Source: Croceibacterium_B sp035470785 (lineage in GTDB: Bacteria; Pseudomonadota; Alphaproteobacteria; Sphingomonadales; Sphingomonadaceae). From it: a DNA stretch of 64,000 nucleotides. A model generated the notes under the pieces. The model did not search any database. It had not been told where the DNA came from and worked only from the letters and a program-made list of their open reading frames with translations. A program made the translations under genes and the position numbers. Positions 1 to 9,143 of the stretch are shown in pieces. Where the stretch lies: positions 1 through 64,000 of the forward strand of contig DATIQN010000007.1 of the NCBI GenBank assembly GCA_035470785.1. The letters are read 5' to 3'. Every line of letters begins with the position of its first letter. The first letter of the stretch is position 1.

Positions 1-896
<896 letters not shown>

Positions 897-971
897 GCAG
901 AAGGTCCACCTTTCACGCGCAATGTAGGCGCGAGCGGGTGAATGGCAAGTTGACGGGGCGCGAATGCCTTC

Positions 972-1535
972 TCAGCCGAATACGAGGTCCCAAAGCATGA
1001 CCACGCCGATCGCAATGAACAGCAACGCGGCAGCGATGCGGATCGGCTTGAGCGGCACGCGTTCGATCAGGCGGGAGCCCGCGAAGACCACGGGGCCTTT
1101 GGCTAGCATCATCCCGACGGTGTTCCCGCCGCCACCGCCCACACGGCCTGGAAGCGCGCCGCCAGCGCGATGGTCGCAACCTGCGTCTTGTCGCCCATCT
1201 CGACCAGGAAGAAGGCGACCAGCGTGGTCAGGAAGGCGCCGAAGCGCGGCGGCTTCGCCTCATCGTCATCGAGCTTGTCGGGAACGAGGGTCCCCAAGCC
1301 CATCGCGATGAAGGACAGCGCGACCGCGTAGCGAAACCAGGTACCCTTGAGAAATTCCGGCGCTTGCGCCGACCAGCGCGTCGAGCCGGTGGTTGGCGAT
1401 CGTCGCCAGCAGGGTGCCGGCGATGATCGGCAGCGGCTTGCGAAATCGGGCGGTGAGCACGATCGCGAGCAATTGCGTCTTGTCGCCAATCTCGGCGAGC
1501 GCAACGACCGCGACCGAGGTGAGGAACGCCTCCAT
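972..1535 (-). pseudogene. GDT1/TMEM165-family (UPF0016) transporter, broken by two frameshifts
   Basis: The family comprises small membrane proteins of about 190 residues with two copies of an E-x-G-D-K-T motif, thought to move Mn2+ or Ca2+ out of the cytosol. The first third (from ATG 1535) reads MEAFLTSVAVVALAEIGDKT and continues to ALVGA. The middle (LVPDKL, VEMGDKTQVATIALAARF) lies in another frame, and the end (GMMLAKGPVVFAG to MLWDLVFG, stop 974-972) returns to the first frame. The shifts lie near 1355-1372 and 1115-1128. The total span is exactly 188 codons, so the two indels compensate but leave about 80 codons out of frame. This could be a true pseudogene or two sequencing errors; the conserved middle part shows no decay, which favours recent damage or error. 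Confidence 0.8.
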
Positions 1536-1576
1536 GGCGACAGGCCATGGCGAATGCCGTGCCGCTTTCCAAGCGG

Positions 1577-2392
1577 TCAGGCGGAACCGAACGTCCGCTC
1601 GCCCCGGCGGGTGACGTGAATGTCGCAGATCAAGCCATCGCGCAGGGTGTAGACCACCCGCACCGGCACGTCATACCACTCGCCCGCTTTTAGCGGGCCG
1701 ACGACGAAGTCGGTCGCGTCCTTGAGCGCGGTGAAACGGCTGATCGCGTCGTAAACGATCCGCTCGTCGCCAACCTCCAAATGCTCGGGAATGACCGTTT
1801 CGCGCACCCGCTCGAACATCGGCCGGTAGAATTCTACGATCCCCTCGCGGCCGTGGATGTCGCCGACCGAGCTTGTCAGGTGAAGCACCACGTCCTCGGT
1901 ATAGAATTGAGGGAAGCGCTCGAATTCCGCGCCCGAAAACGCCGCCGAATAGGCCTGGAACGCCGCCAGTTGACTCGGATGACTGCCAAGGCGCGGCACC
2001 TTGGTCACGCCGCGCTCGGGCGGCCAGGTCATCGACTTGAGCTCGGCGATCCTGCCCTCGGCATTCAACTCATAGGTGACGAAGAACTTGACGGTGATCA
2101 GGTCGCCGGGGTGCATTTCGCCGAACGTAAAGTCGGGTCGGTGCTTGGTGGCGTGAAAATCCATATCCACTTCAGCGAAAAGCAGGCCGTCGCGGCTGAG
2201 CACCCTTTGCGGGCGCATCACCTCACGCACGCCGTCGTGCGCCCAGCGCAGGAACTCGAGCAGCCCCTCGGCGCCCTTGCGGGTGCCGTTGCCGCTGACC
2301 ATGCGCGTGTCGGCGGCAAAGAAGCGCGCGACCAGCGCTTCGTCGTTACCGGTGTTGAACAATTGCTCGTAAGCCTGATAGTCGAGTTCCAT
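1577..2392 (-). CDS. Protein with two SnoaL/NTF2-like domains
   Basis: A 271-residue cytosolic protein built from two cone-shaped alpha+beta-barrel (SnoaL-like, NTF2 superfamily) repeats. The first covers about residues 5-125 and the second about 135-260. Each begins with a helix (AYEQLFNTGND and AFQAYSAAFSGAEFE) followed by a strand with an acidic-aromatic pattern (FYTEDVVLHL in the second), the layout of ketosteroid-isomerase-like folds. No signal peptide is present. Its ATG (2392-2390) overlaps, on the opposite strand, a possible ATG of the neighbouring Old Yellow Enzyme gene, so the two share a tiny divergent promoter region and may act on the same substrate. Substrate and reaction cannot be told from sequence. 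Confidence 0.75.
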   Translation of the reverse strand: MELDYQAYEQLFNTGNDEALVARFFAADTRMVSGNGTRKGAEGLLEFLRWAHDGVREVMRPQRVLSRDGLLFAEVDMDFHATKHRPDFTFGEMHPGDLITVKFFVTYELNAEGRIAELKSMTWPPERGVTKVPRLGSHPSQLAAFQAYSAAFSGAEFERFPQFYTEDVVLHLTSSVGDIHGREGIVEFYRPMFERVRETVIPEHLEVGDERIVYDAISRFTALKDATDFVVGPLKAGEWYDVPVRVVYTLRDGLICDIHVTRRGERTFGSA

Positions 2393-2435
2393 GGCGCTGG
2401 CTTATGGCGCGCAGGGGCACGCGAAGGAAGTGCGT

Positions 2436-3569
2436 TTGACTGACCGATCGCCGCTGTTCACGCCCTTCCAGCTCGGCAAGCTGCACCTTCGCAACCGGTT
2501 CGTAATGCCGGCGATGCAGCGCGGGATGTGCGTGAACGGTAGCCCCAAGCCCGAGCTGGCCGCCTACTATGCGCGGCGAGCGGAAGGGGGCGTGCCGCTG
2601 ATCATCGGCGAAAGCGCGGCGGTCGATCATCCGTCCGCGACCGTTCAGCCGAGCTCCGCACACCTCAACGCTCGCACCGCCGAAGCGTGGGCGCGTTGCG
2701 TCGGCGCGGTGCGTAATGCGGGCGGGCAGATGCTGCTGCAACTGTGGCACGAAGGCGCATTGCGAACCGACGGCAATGCGCTCAGTCCCTCGGGGCGCGT
2801 GCATCCGGGGAAGGCCAACGGCCGGGCCATGACGCGCGAGGAAATGCAGGCCATCGGCGAAGGCTTCGTGCGCTCGGCGCTTATCGCCCAAGACATCGGC
2901 GCCGCCGGGGTCGAGGTGCATTGCGCGCACGGCTACCTGCTCGACCAGTTCCTGTGGCACGGGTCGAACGTGCGCGAGGACGGTTACGGCGGGCCGGACG
3001 TCGCCGACCGGGTACGTTTTCCGGCCGAGATCGTCCGCGCGATCCGCGCCGAATGCGGGCCCGATTTCCTGATCTCGCTGCGTTTCTCGCAATGGAAGGA
3101 AGTCGATTACGCGGCGAAAGTTGCCGCCGATCCCGCCGAGCTCGAGCGCATGGTAACGATCCTGCGCAACGCTGGCGTCGACGTGCTGCACTGTTCGACC
3201 CGGCGTTTCTGGGAACCCGAATGGGCAGACGACGGCAAGAACCTTGCCGGCTGGGTCAAGGCGCTCAGCGGCTTGCCGACGATCACCGTCGGCAGCGTCG
3301 GCCTCGACACCGATGTCATGACCACGTTCATCGAGGCCAAGGACCCCGGTTCGCGCGTGCCCGAGGCAATCGCTGAACTCGAAGCCAGGCTCGCTGGCGG
3401 CGAGTTCGACCTCGTCGCCGTCGGCCGCGCATTGATCGGCGATCCCGATTTCGTGCGCAAGCTCGAGAGCGGCGACCTCGGCGCCATCAAGACCTTTTCG
3501 CGCGTCGATCTCGGCTCGCTCGAATGGGATACCTCGATCGTCGAGGAAGCGCACAACGCTCCTGCCTGA
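2436..3569 (+). CDS. Old Yellow Enzyme family NAD(P)H:flavin oxidoreductase
   Basis: FMN-dependent TIM-barrel ene-reductase of the OYE family, about 377 residues. The N-terminus has the family signature (LFTPFQLGKLHLRNRFVMPA), the active-site motif EVHCAHGYLLDQF and downstream GGPDVADRVRF, and the FMN-phosphate region DLVAVGRALIGDPDF. The reading frame is open from an ATG at 2391, but homology begins at LTDRSPLF. The TTG at 2436 has an AAGGA ribosome site about 7 bases upstream and is preferred; a GTG at 2430 is a second option. The product probably reduces an activated C=C bond of an unknown enone. It is divergent from the SnoaL-like gene, a plausible functional partner. Confidence 0.9.
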   Translation: MTDRSPLFTPFQLGKLHLRNRFVMPAMQRGMCVNGSPKPELAAYYARRAEGGVPLIIGESAAVDHPSATVQPSSAHLNARTAEAWARCVGAVRNAGGQMLLQLWHEGALRTDGNALSPSGRVHPGKANGRAMTREEMQAIGEGFVRSALIAQDIGAAGVEVHCAHGYLLDQFLWHGSNVREDGYGGPDVADRVRFPAEIVRAIRAECGPDFLISLRFSQWKEVDYAAKVAADPAELERMVTILRNAGVDVLHCSTRRFWEPEWADDGKNLAGWVKALSGLPTITVGSVGLDTDVMTTFIEAKDPGSRVPEAIAELEARLAGGEFDLVAVGRALIGDPDFVRKLESGDLGAIKTFSRVDLGSLEWDTSIVEEAHNAPA

Positions 3570-3732
3570 CCTGGATTAAGTTCCACACAGTTCCGTCGCA
3601 AGCCCAGGCCGCCCTGGCGAACTCATTGAATTTCGCCGGAAACAAATCGCGCATTGGGTGATTTACGAATTGCACCCTCGTGGACGGGGCGCACCATGAC
3701 AACTCCCGCGCGGAAGCCATATCTTTGGTTGG

Positions 3733-3771
3733 TTTGTGCAATGCAGCATTTCGGATGTTGCGTTGCACAAA
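3733..3771. promoter_or_regulatory. 17-bp imperfect dyad with two TGC-N3-GCA sites upstream of the mannose operon
   Basis: Left arm 3733-3749 and right arm 3755-3771 are inverted copies with two mismatches, separated by TTCGG. Each arm holds a TGC-N3-GCA element (3737-3745 and 3759-3767). The dyad ends about 54 bases before the ATG at 3825 and sits in an AT-richer leader. No T-run follows, so an operator is more likely than a terminator. TGC-N3-GCA resembles sites bound by PhaR-type regulators of polyhydroxyalkanoate storage in alphaproteobacteria; that link is inference. The rest of 3570-3824 holds no gene that can be supported. Confidence 0.55.
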
Positions 3772-3824
3772 AATAGTGTAGAGAGGAGTTGCGGGAGCGC
3801 CGTTCGCACACAATATTTGTGGAA

Positions 3825-6188
3825 ATGACGATGATACTGGACTCGCATACGACCGAAAGACAGGCTCCGCCTGGCCGCGACGTGGCCGCCGTGCGTTCGA
3901 TCTTCACGCTACCGACGCCGCGCGCCGCCCCGGCCCGGCGCGTCGCGCTCATCGGCAATTACGCCCCCCGCAAATGCGGCATCGCCACATTTACCGCCGA
4001 CATCTTCAACAAGCTGGACGAGTTCCATCCGGAAATCTCGGTCAACGTCTACGCGCTCGACGATCCTGACCAGCCAATGGCCTATGGTGACATTGCCGGC
4101 ACGATCGCGCGAAACGATCCCGAGTCCTACGCCCGGGCCGCGCGGCTAATCAACGACAGCGGCGTCGATGCCGTGTGGCTGCAGCACGAATACGGGATCT
4201 TCGGCGGGCCCGACGGCGAGATGGTGCTCGACTTCGTCGATCGCCTCGCCGCTCCGCTCATCCTGACCCCGCATACCGTGCTCGGCGACCCTTCAGTGCG
4301 CCAGCGCAACATTCTCGAACGACTGGTCGCCCGCGCCAGCCGAATCATGGTCATGAGCCGCCATTCGCGCGACTTGCTCGTCGAACGCTACCACGCGCCG
4401 GCGGAGATTCTCGAGGTCGTGCCGCACGGCGCGCCCGACCGCCCGTTCGGACGACAGGAGCAGTTCAAGGCGAAACTCGGCCTCAGCGATCGCACCGTGC
4501 TGATGACCTTTGGCCTGCTCGGTCCTGGAAAGGGGCTGGAGTGCGTCATCGAGGCACTGCCGGCAATCGTCGAGCGGCACCCGAAAGTGGTCTATCGCAT
4601 CGTCGGAGCTACCCATCCGAACCTGGTCGCGACCGAGGGCGAAGCCTATCGCGAGCGGCTCATCGCGCTGGCCGACGAGCTCGGCGTGGCCGATCATCTG
4701 CTGTGGGACAACCGGTTCCTCGAGACCGAGGAGCTACTGGACCAGCTCGAGGCGTGCGACGTTTACGTCACGCCGTACCCCAACATGCAGCAGTCGACTT
4801 CGGGCACGCTCAGCTATGCGGTGGCGCTTGGCAAGGCGGTCGTCGCAACGCCCTATCTCCATGCGCGCGAGTTGCTGGCCGACGGCGCCGGCGAGCTGGT
4901 GCAACCACGTTCGGCCGAAGCGATCGCCGCGGCGATCAACCGCCTGCTCGACGATCCCGCGCGGCTCGTTTCGCTCCAGCGGCGAGCCTACGCTCGCGGC
5001 CGCGAGACGATCTGGCCGCGCTTCGCCGCGGGCGCGGCAGCGCTGATCGAAGGTTCGGTCGTGCATGCCGCGCCGCCGGCCCCGGTCACGCGCACACCCA
5101 GCATCGAAGGCGTGCTCGCAATGAGCGACCCCACCGGCATGTTGCAGCACTCGATCGGCATCGTGCCCGACCGGCTGCATGGCTACTGTCTCGACGACAA
5201 CGTTCGCGCGCTGATGCTGATGAACGTTGCGGAAGGGATCGATCCGCAGGTGCGCCAGCGGTGGTGGCAGGTCTACGCCTCGTTCGTCCAGCACGCCTGG
5301 AACCCCGAGGCGAAGGCGTTCCGCAACTTCATGCGCTTCGACCGCAGCTGGTGCGAGGACATCGGTTCGGAGGATTCGAACGGCCGCACCTTGCGGGCGC
5401 TCGGACAGACGGTCGAGCTGGCTGCTGATCCGTCACAGGCGTTCTGGGCTATCCGCTGGTTCGATACCGCGCTGCCGCACTGCAACAGCCTGGGCTCGCC
5501 GCGCGCAGTCGCCTTCACGATGCTCGGCGCCGCGGCCGTGCTGCGGGCGAATCCCGGCCACGGCGCCGCGCGCAACTTCCTCGCCGAAGGGGCCGACTTC
5601 CTCCACCGCTTGCTCGATTCCTCGCGCCGCCCCGACTGGGCGTGGTTCGAAGCCGTACTCGGCTATGACAACCCGCGCTTGTCGCAAGCGCTGATCGAAG
5701 CGGGCCTGGCGCTGGACAACGCGCGCTACACGAAGGCCGGGCTCGATAGCCTGGCCTGGATCGCAGAGCAGCAGCTGGCCGCCAGCGGGCATTTCCGCCC
5801 AGTAGGGTCCGAAACGTTCGGCCATCATCACGCGAGCCTGCCGTTCGACCAGCAGCCGCTCGAAGCCCAGGCGGCGATCGAGGCCGCAGCCTCCGCCTGG
5901 CGCGCCGATCGCGACCCGAAGTGGCAACAGCACGCGCAGGCCGCGTGGCACTGGTTCTTCGGCGCCAACGACCGCGGCGTGGTCCTCGCCGATCTCGCCA
6001 GCGGCCGCTGCCGCGACGGCATCAACCCGCGCGGGCTGAACGAAAATTGTGGAGCCGAATCGATCCTAGCCTTCCAACTGGCGCACTATTCGCTGATAGG
6101 GCTGCTCCGTGGCCAGCAAGGCGATTCGAGCGGAGAGAGATTTGTCGGAGAACCGCAACGGATCGCCGAGCCCGCTGCGCATACTTGA
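3825..6188 (+). CDS. GT4 glycosyltransferase fused to a C-terminal alpha-toroid (glycosidase-like) domain
   Basis: A 787-residue two-domain protein. Residues about 40-420 form a GT-B fold glycosyltransferase of family 4: GNYAPRKCGIATFTADIF is the acceptor-side loop, LMTFGLLGPGKGLE starts the nucleotide-sugar domain, and YPNMQQSTSGTLSYAVALGKAVV is the donor-binding E/S-x7 region. Residues about 430-760 are helical with repeated W/H/G motifs (RLHGYCLDDNVRAL, WCEDIGSEDSNGRTLRALG, RCRDGINPRG), typical of an (alpha/alpha)6 toroid. No signal peptide is present. It is followed by a GH130-like gene and phosphomannose isomerase, so the donor is probably an activated mannose. ATG 3825 was chosen because upstream residues are not family-like; TTG 3789 abuts an AGGAG without spacing. 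Precise product unknown. Confidence 0.85.
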   Translation: MTMILDSHTTERQAPPGRDVAAVRSIFTLPTPRAAPARRVALIGNYAPRKCGIATFTADIFNKLDEFHPEISVNVYALDDPDQPMAYGDIAGTIARNDPESYARAARLINDSGVDAVWLQHEYGIFGGPDGEMVLDFVDRLAAPLILTPHTVLGDPSVRQRNILERLVARASRIMVMSRHSRDLLVERYHAPAEILEVVPHGAPDRPFGRQEQFKAKLGLSDRTVLMTFGLLGPGKGLECVIEALPAIVERHPKVVYRIVGATHPNLVATEGEAYRERLIALADELGVADHLLWDNRFLETEELLDQLEACDVYVTPYPNMQQSTSGTLSYAVALGKAVVATPYLHARELLADGAGELVQPRSAEAIAAAINRLLDDPARLVSLQRRAYARGRETIWPRFAAGAAALIEGSVVHAAPPAPVTRTPSIEGVLAMSDPTGMLQHSIGIVPDRLHGYCLDDNVRALMLMNVAEGIDPQVRQRWWQVYASFVQHAWNPEAKAFRNFMRFDRSWCEDIGSEDSNGRTLRALGQTVELAADPSQAFWAIRWFDTALPHCNSLGSPRAVAFTMLGAAAVLRANPGHGAARNFLAEGADFLHRLLDSSRRPDWAWFEAVLGYDNPRLSQALIEAGLALDNARYTKAGLDSLAWIAEQQLAASGHFRPVGSETFGHHHASLPFDQQPLEAQAAIEAAASAWRADRDPKWQQHAQAAWHWFFGANDRGVVLADLASGRCRDGINPRGLNENCGAESILAFQLAHYSLIGLLRGQQGDSSGERFVGEPQRIAEPAAHT

Positions 6189-7452
6189 TACTCGGCTTCA
6201 CGCCGATCCCTCGCGCGTTGTCCTCAGGCCGTTCCACCTAGGCTGGCAAGGCAAGACCGCGCCGGGGGGCCGGGCACAGCGCCTGGTCGACGATATCGCG
6301 GCGATGAACGAATCCGAGGTCAAGAAGGCCTACACCGACGTTCGCTCCGATTTCGCCGAGCGCCACTGGCAAACCGAACAGATGTTCGACGAGCGCTTTG
6401 CCGAAGTCGCAATGCAACTCAGCCTCGATCCGGCGGCCTATTCGCCCCGGCGCAAGCGGCTGATCGGAGCCTATTTCTGCCACGAGTACACCTATGCCGC
6501 GGCGGCGCTGATGAACCCGTCGATCGTTCCGCACCCCGACCAGAGCGGGCTCGACGACAAGTCGTGCCGCTTCGTGATGAGCCTGCGCGCGGTCGGCGAG
6601 GGCCACATCAGCTCGATCGCCTTCCGCGAGGGCATCGCCAGGACCGACGGCAGCTTCAGCCTGTGGCCGCAGGCGAGCTTCGCCACCTCGGTCGAGCTGG
6701 ACGATGCCAGCCTGACCGACAGCGAGCGCGGCGTGATCGTCCACCGCCACCCCGAATCGAGCCTGTCCAACACGGTGATCTTCCCTATCACCGAGCAGCA
6801 GGCCGGCGGGCTCGAGGACTTGCGCCTGGTGCGCTTCGACCACGGCGGCGGCGATTACGAATGGATCGGCACCTACACCGCCTATTCGGGCCGATCGATC
6901 CGTTCGGAGCTGATGCGCACGGTCGACTTCAAGCGCTTCCTGCTCGAGCCCATCGTCGGCCGCGCGGGGCGCAACAAGGGCATGGCACTGTTTCCGCAGA
7001 AAGTCGGCGGCAAGTATGCGATGCTTGGGCGGCAGGACGGCAAGAACCTGTTCCTACTCAAGTCCGACCGGATCGACCGGTGGAACTCCGAAGGCCAGTT
7101 GCTGATGGAGCCCAAGTACCCGTGGGAGTTCATCCAGATCGGCAACTGCGGCAGCCCGATCCTCACCGACGCGGGCTGGCTGGTCGTCACCCACGGCGTC
7201 GGCGCGATGCGCAAGTACGCGCTCGGCTGCGCGCTGCTCGACCGCGACGATCCCTCGAAAGTGATCGGCCGCACGAAGGAGCCGATCCTCACCGCGACCG
7301 ACGCCGACCGCTCGGGCTACGTGCCCAACGTCGTCTATACCTGCGGCGCGCTCAAGGTCGGCGAACGGCTGCTGGTGCCCTACGGCATCTCCGACAGCGC
7401 GGTCGGGTTCGCGACGGTTAAGATCGCAGACTTGCTGGACCTGATGCGCTGA
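6142..7452 (+). CDS. GH130-like beta-mannoside phosphorylase/hydrolase (glycosidase-related protein)
   Basis: About 436 residues with the five-bladed beta-propeller motifs of glycoside hydrolase family 130 and relatives: RAVGEGHISSIAFREG, GGLEDLRLVRFD, YEWIGTYTAYSGRS, NKGMALFPQKVGGKYAMLGR, QIGNCGSPILTDAGWLVVTHG and GYVPNVVYTCG. Known members phosphorolyse or hydrolyse beta-1,2- or beta-1,4-mannosides. The frame opens at ATG 6109 inside the preceding gene; TTG 6142 has GGAGAGAGA just upstream and is preferred, which still leaves a 47-base overlap and implies translational coupling with the GT4 fusion. The downstream gene encodes phosphomannose isomerase. Together they suggest synthesis and recycling of a mannosyl oligosaccharide or storage glycan. 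Phosphorylase versus hydrolase cannot be decided by eye. Confidence 0.85.
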   Translation: MSENRNGSPSPLRILDTRLHADPSRVVLRPFHLGWQGKTAPGGRAQRLVDDIAAMNESEVKKAYTDVRSDFAERHWQTEQMFDERFAEVAMQLSLDPAAYSPRRKRLIGAYFCHEYTYAAAALMNPSIVPHPDQSGLDDKSCRFVMSLRAVGEGHISSIAFREGIARTDGSFSLWPQASFATSVELDDASLTDSERGVIVHRHPESSLSNTVIFPITEQQAGGLEDLRLVRFDHGGGDYEWIGTYTAYSGRSIRSELMRTVDFKRFLLEPIVGRAGRNKGMALFPQKVGGKYAMLGRQDGKNLFLLKSDRIDRWNSEGQLLMEPKYPWEFIQIGNCGSPILTDAGWLVVTHGVGAMRKYALGCALLDRDDPSKVIGRTKEPILTATDADRSGYVPNVVYTCGALKVGERLLVPYGISDSAVGFATVKIADLLDLMR

Positions 7453-7469
7453 TGCATCGTTGAGCGGTC

Positions 7470-8273
7470 ATGCTGCTCGCAACCAAGACCGTCGAGAAAC
7501 CCTGGGGCCGCGACACGCTGCCCGCGCCGTTCACCGCGCCCGCGGGGAAGCGGATCGGTGAGATCTGGTTCGAGCCGCCCAAGGACCTGCCGCAACTGCT
7601 GGTGAAATACATTTTCACAAGCGAGAAGCTCTCGGTCCAGGTCCACCCGACCGACGAACAGACCGAAGCCAAGGGCCTCGGCCGGCAGGGCAAGTCCGAA
7701 TGCTGGCTGGTGATCGACGCAGAACCGGGCGCGACGCTGGGGATCGGCTTCGACAAGCCCGTCGATGCCGAAGCGATGCGCGCGGCGGCGCAGGACGGCA
7801 GCATCGAAGGCATGCTCACCTGGCACCAGGTAAGGCCAGGCGACTTCTTCTACATCCCGGCGAACACGGTCCACGCGATCGGCGGGGGCTGCTCGATCAT
7901 CGAAGTCCAGCAGAATTCGGACATCACTTATCGTCTCTACGACTACGGCCGCCCGCGCGAATTGCATCTCGACGAGGGCATGTCGGTGGCCAAGGGCGAG
8001 CCGTACGACATGAGCCGTCACCAGGTGCTTCCCGAGAGCGGCGACGTGGCGCTGGTCGACGGGCCGTATTTCCGGCTCGACCGCGTCGACGGCCGGCCCG
8101 ACAAGGCCACGGCCGAGCGCTATCACGGGTGCCTGCTCGTCATCCCCCGCGACGGCACCGCCCATGTCGGCAACGATGCGGTCGAAGCGGGCGAATGCGC
8201 CCTCGCCCGTTCGCTCGACGAGGTCGCGTTCGATCCCGCAGGCAGCTGCCTGATCGCGCAGCCGACACCCTAG
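7470..8273 (+). CDS. manA: Mannose-6-phosphate isomerase, class I, short form
   Basis: Cupin-fold zinc enzyme that interconverts mannose-6-phosphate and fructose-6-phosphate; 267 residues, the compact form common in alphaproteobacteria and Gram-positives. Visible zinc ligands are Q57 and H59 (SVQVHPTDEQ), E77 (GKSECWLV) and H135 (NTVHAIGGGCSIIEVQQ). The conserved TYRLYDYGRPRELHLDE follows with its active-site Arg. The start ATG lies 17 bases after the GH130-like stop, so it is the third gene of the operon and would supply or drain mannose phosphates for the two upstream enzymes. Its stop overlaps the stop of the converging mmsB-like gene. Confidence 0.93.
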   Translation: MLLATKTVEKPWGRDTLPAPFTAPAGKRIGEIWFEPPKDLPQLLVKYIFTSEKLSVQVHPTDEQTEAKGLGRQGKSECWLVIDAEPGATLGIGFDKPVDAEAMRAAAQDGSIEGMLTWHQVRPGDFFYIPANTVHAIGGGCSIIEVQQNSDITYRLYDYGRPRELHLDEGMSVAKGEPYDMSRHQVLPESGDVALVDGPYFRLDRVDGRPDKATAERYHGCLLVIPRDGTAHVGNDAVEAGECALARSLDEVAFDPAGSCLIAQPTP

Positions 8274-9139
8274 AGCGTCTTGATGATCGCAGAGAAGTCG
8301 AGCCCGCCGTTGCCCGCGGCGTCGAAGGCCTCGTAAAGCTCCTTCGCCCGGCGGCCCATCTGCGGGTCGATTTGCGCGGTCGCCGCCGCTTCCATCGCCA
8401 GCTTGAGGTCCTTCAGCATCAGCGCGGTGGCAAAGCCGCCATGGTAATCGTTGTCGGCCGGGGTCTTGGGCCCGACGCCCGGGACCGGGCAGTAGCTCGT
8501 TGCCGACCATGACTGGCCCGAGCTGACCGAGGCGATGTCGTAGAACACCTGCGGGTCGAGCCCCAGGCGCTGGGCCATCGCGAAGCCCTCGCAGGTCCCG
8601 ATCATGTGGATGCCGAGCATCATGTTGTTGCAGATCTTGGCCGCTTGGCCCGCGCCCGCTCCGCCCGCGTGGATCACCGCCTTGCCCATGTTCGTGAGTA
8701 TGTCTTCGGCTCGCTTGAACGCGGTGTCGCTGCCACCAACCATGAACGTCAGCGTGCCCGCGGCGGCGGCGGCTATTCCGCCCGAGACCGGGGCATCGAC
8801 CATCTCGTACCCTGCATCGGCGGCAAGCTTTTCGACCTCGCGCGCGGTGGCGACGTCGATGGTCGAGCAATCGATCAGGATTGCATCTTTGGGAGCGCGG
8901 CTGATCACGCTCTTCGTGTAGACATCCTTCACGATCGCGCCGTTCGGCAGCATCGAAACCACCGCCTCTGCGCCTTCGATCGCTTCCTCTACCGAGCTGA
9001 CCGTCTGGCATCCGCCCTCGCGCGCATGCGCCAGCGCCGCTTCGCTGAGATCGAAAGCGCGCAAAGCATGCCCCGCCTTGACCAGGTTCGGCGCCATCCC
9101 GCCGCCCATGTTGCCTAAGCCGATGAATGCGATCCTCAT
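8270..9139 (-). CDS. mmsB: 3-hydroxyisobutyrate dehydrogenase
   Basis: NAD-dependent oxidation of 3-hydroxyisobutyrate to methylmalonate semialdehyde in valine degradation. 289 residues: Rossmann motif GLGNMGGGMAPNLVKAG at the N-terminus, substrate loop DAPVSGGIAAAAAGTL at 115-130, and the catalytic Lys168 in GQAAKICNNMML. The C-terminal helical domain ends DFSAIIKTL as in the family. The ATG at 9139-9137 sits just after the upstream enoyl-CoA hydratase stop (4-base gap), and mmsA lies further upstream on the same strand, so these form a valine catabolic unit. Confidence 0.95.
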   Translation of the reverse strand: MRIAFIGLGNMGGGMAPNLVKAGHALRAFDLSEAALAHAREGGCQTVSSVEEAIEGAEAVVSMLPNGAIVKDVYTKSVISRAPKDAILIDCSTIDVATAREVEKLAADAGYEMVDAPVSGGIAAAAAGTLTFMVGGSDTAFKRAEDILTNMGKAVIHAGGAGAGQAAKICNNMMLGIHMIGTCEGFAMAQRLGLDPQVFYDIASVSSGQSWSATSYCPVPGVGPKTPADNDYHGGFATALMLKDLKLAMEAAATAQIDPQMGRRAKELYEAFDAAGNGGLDFSAIIKTL

Positions 9140-9143
9140 GATA

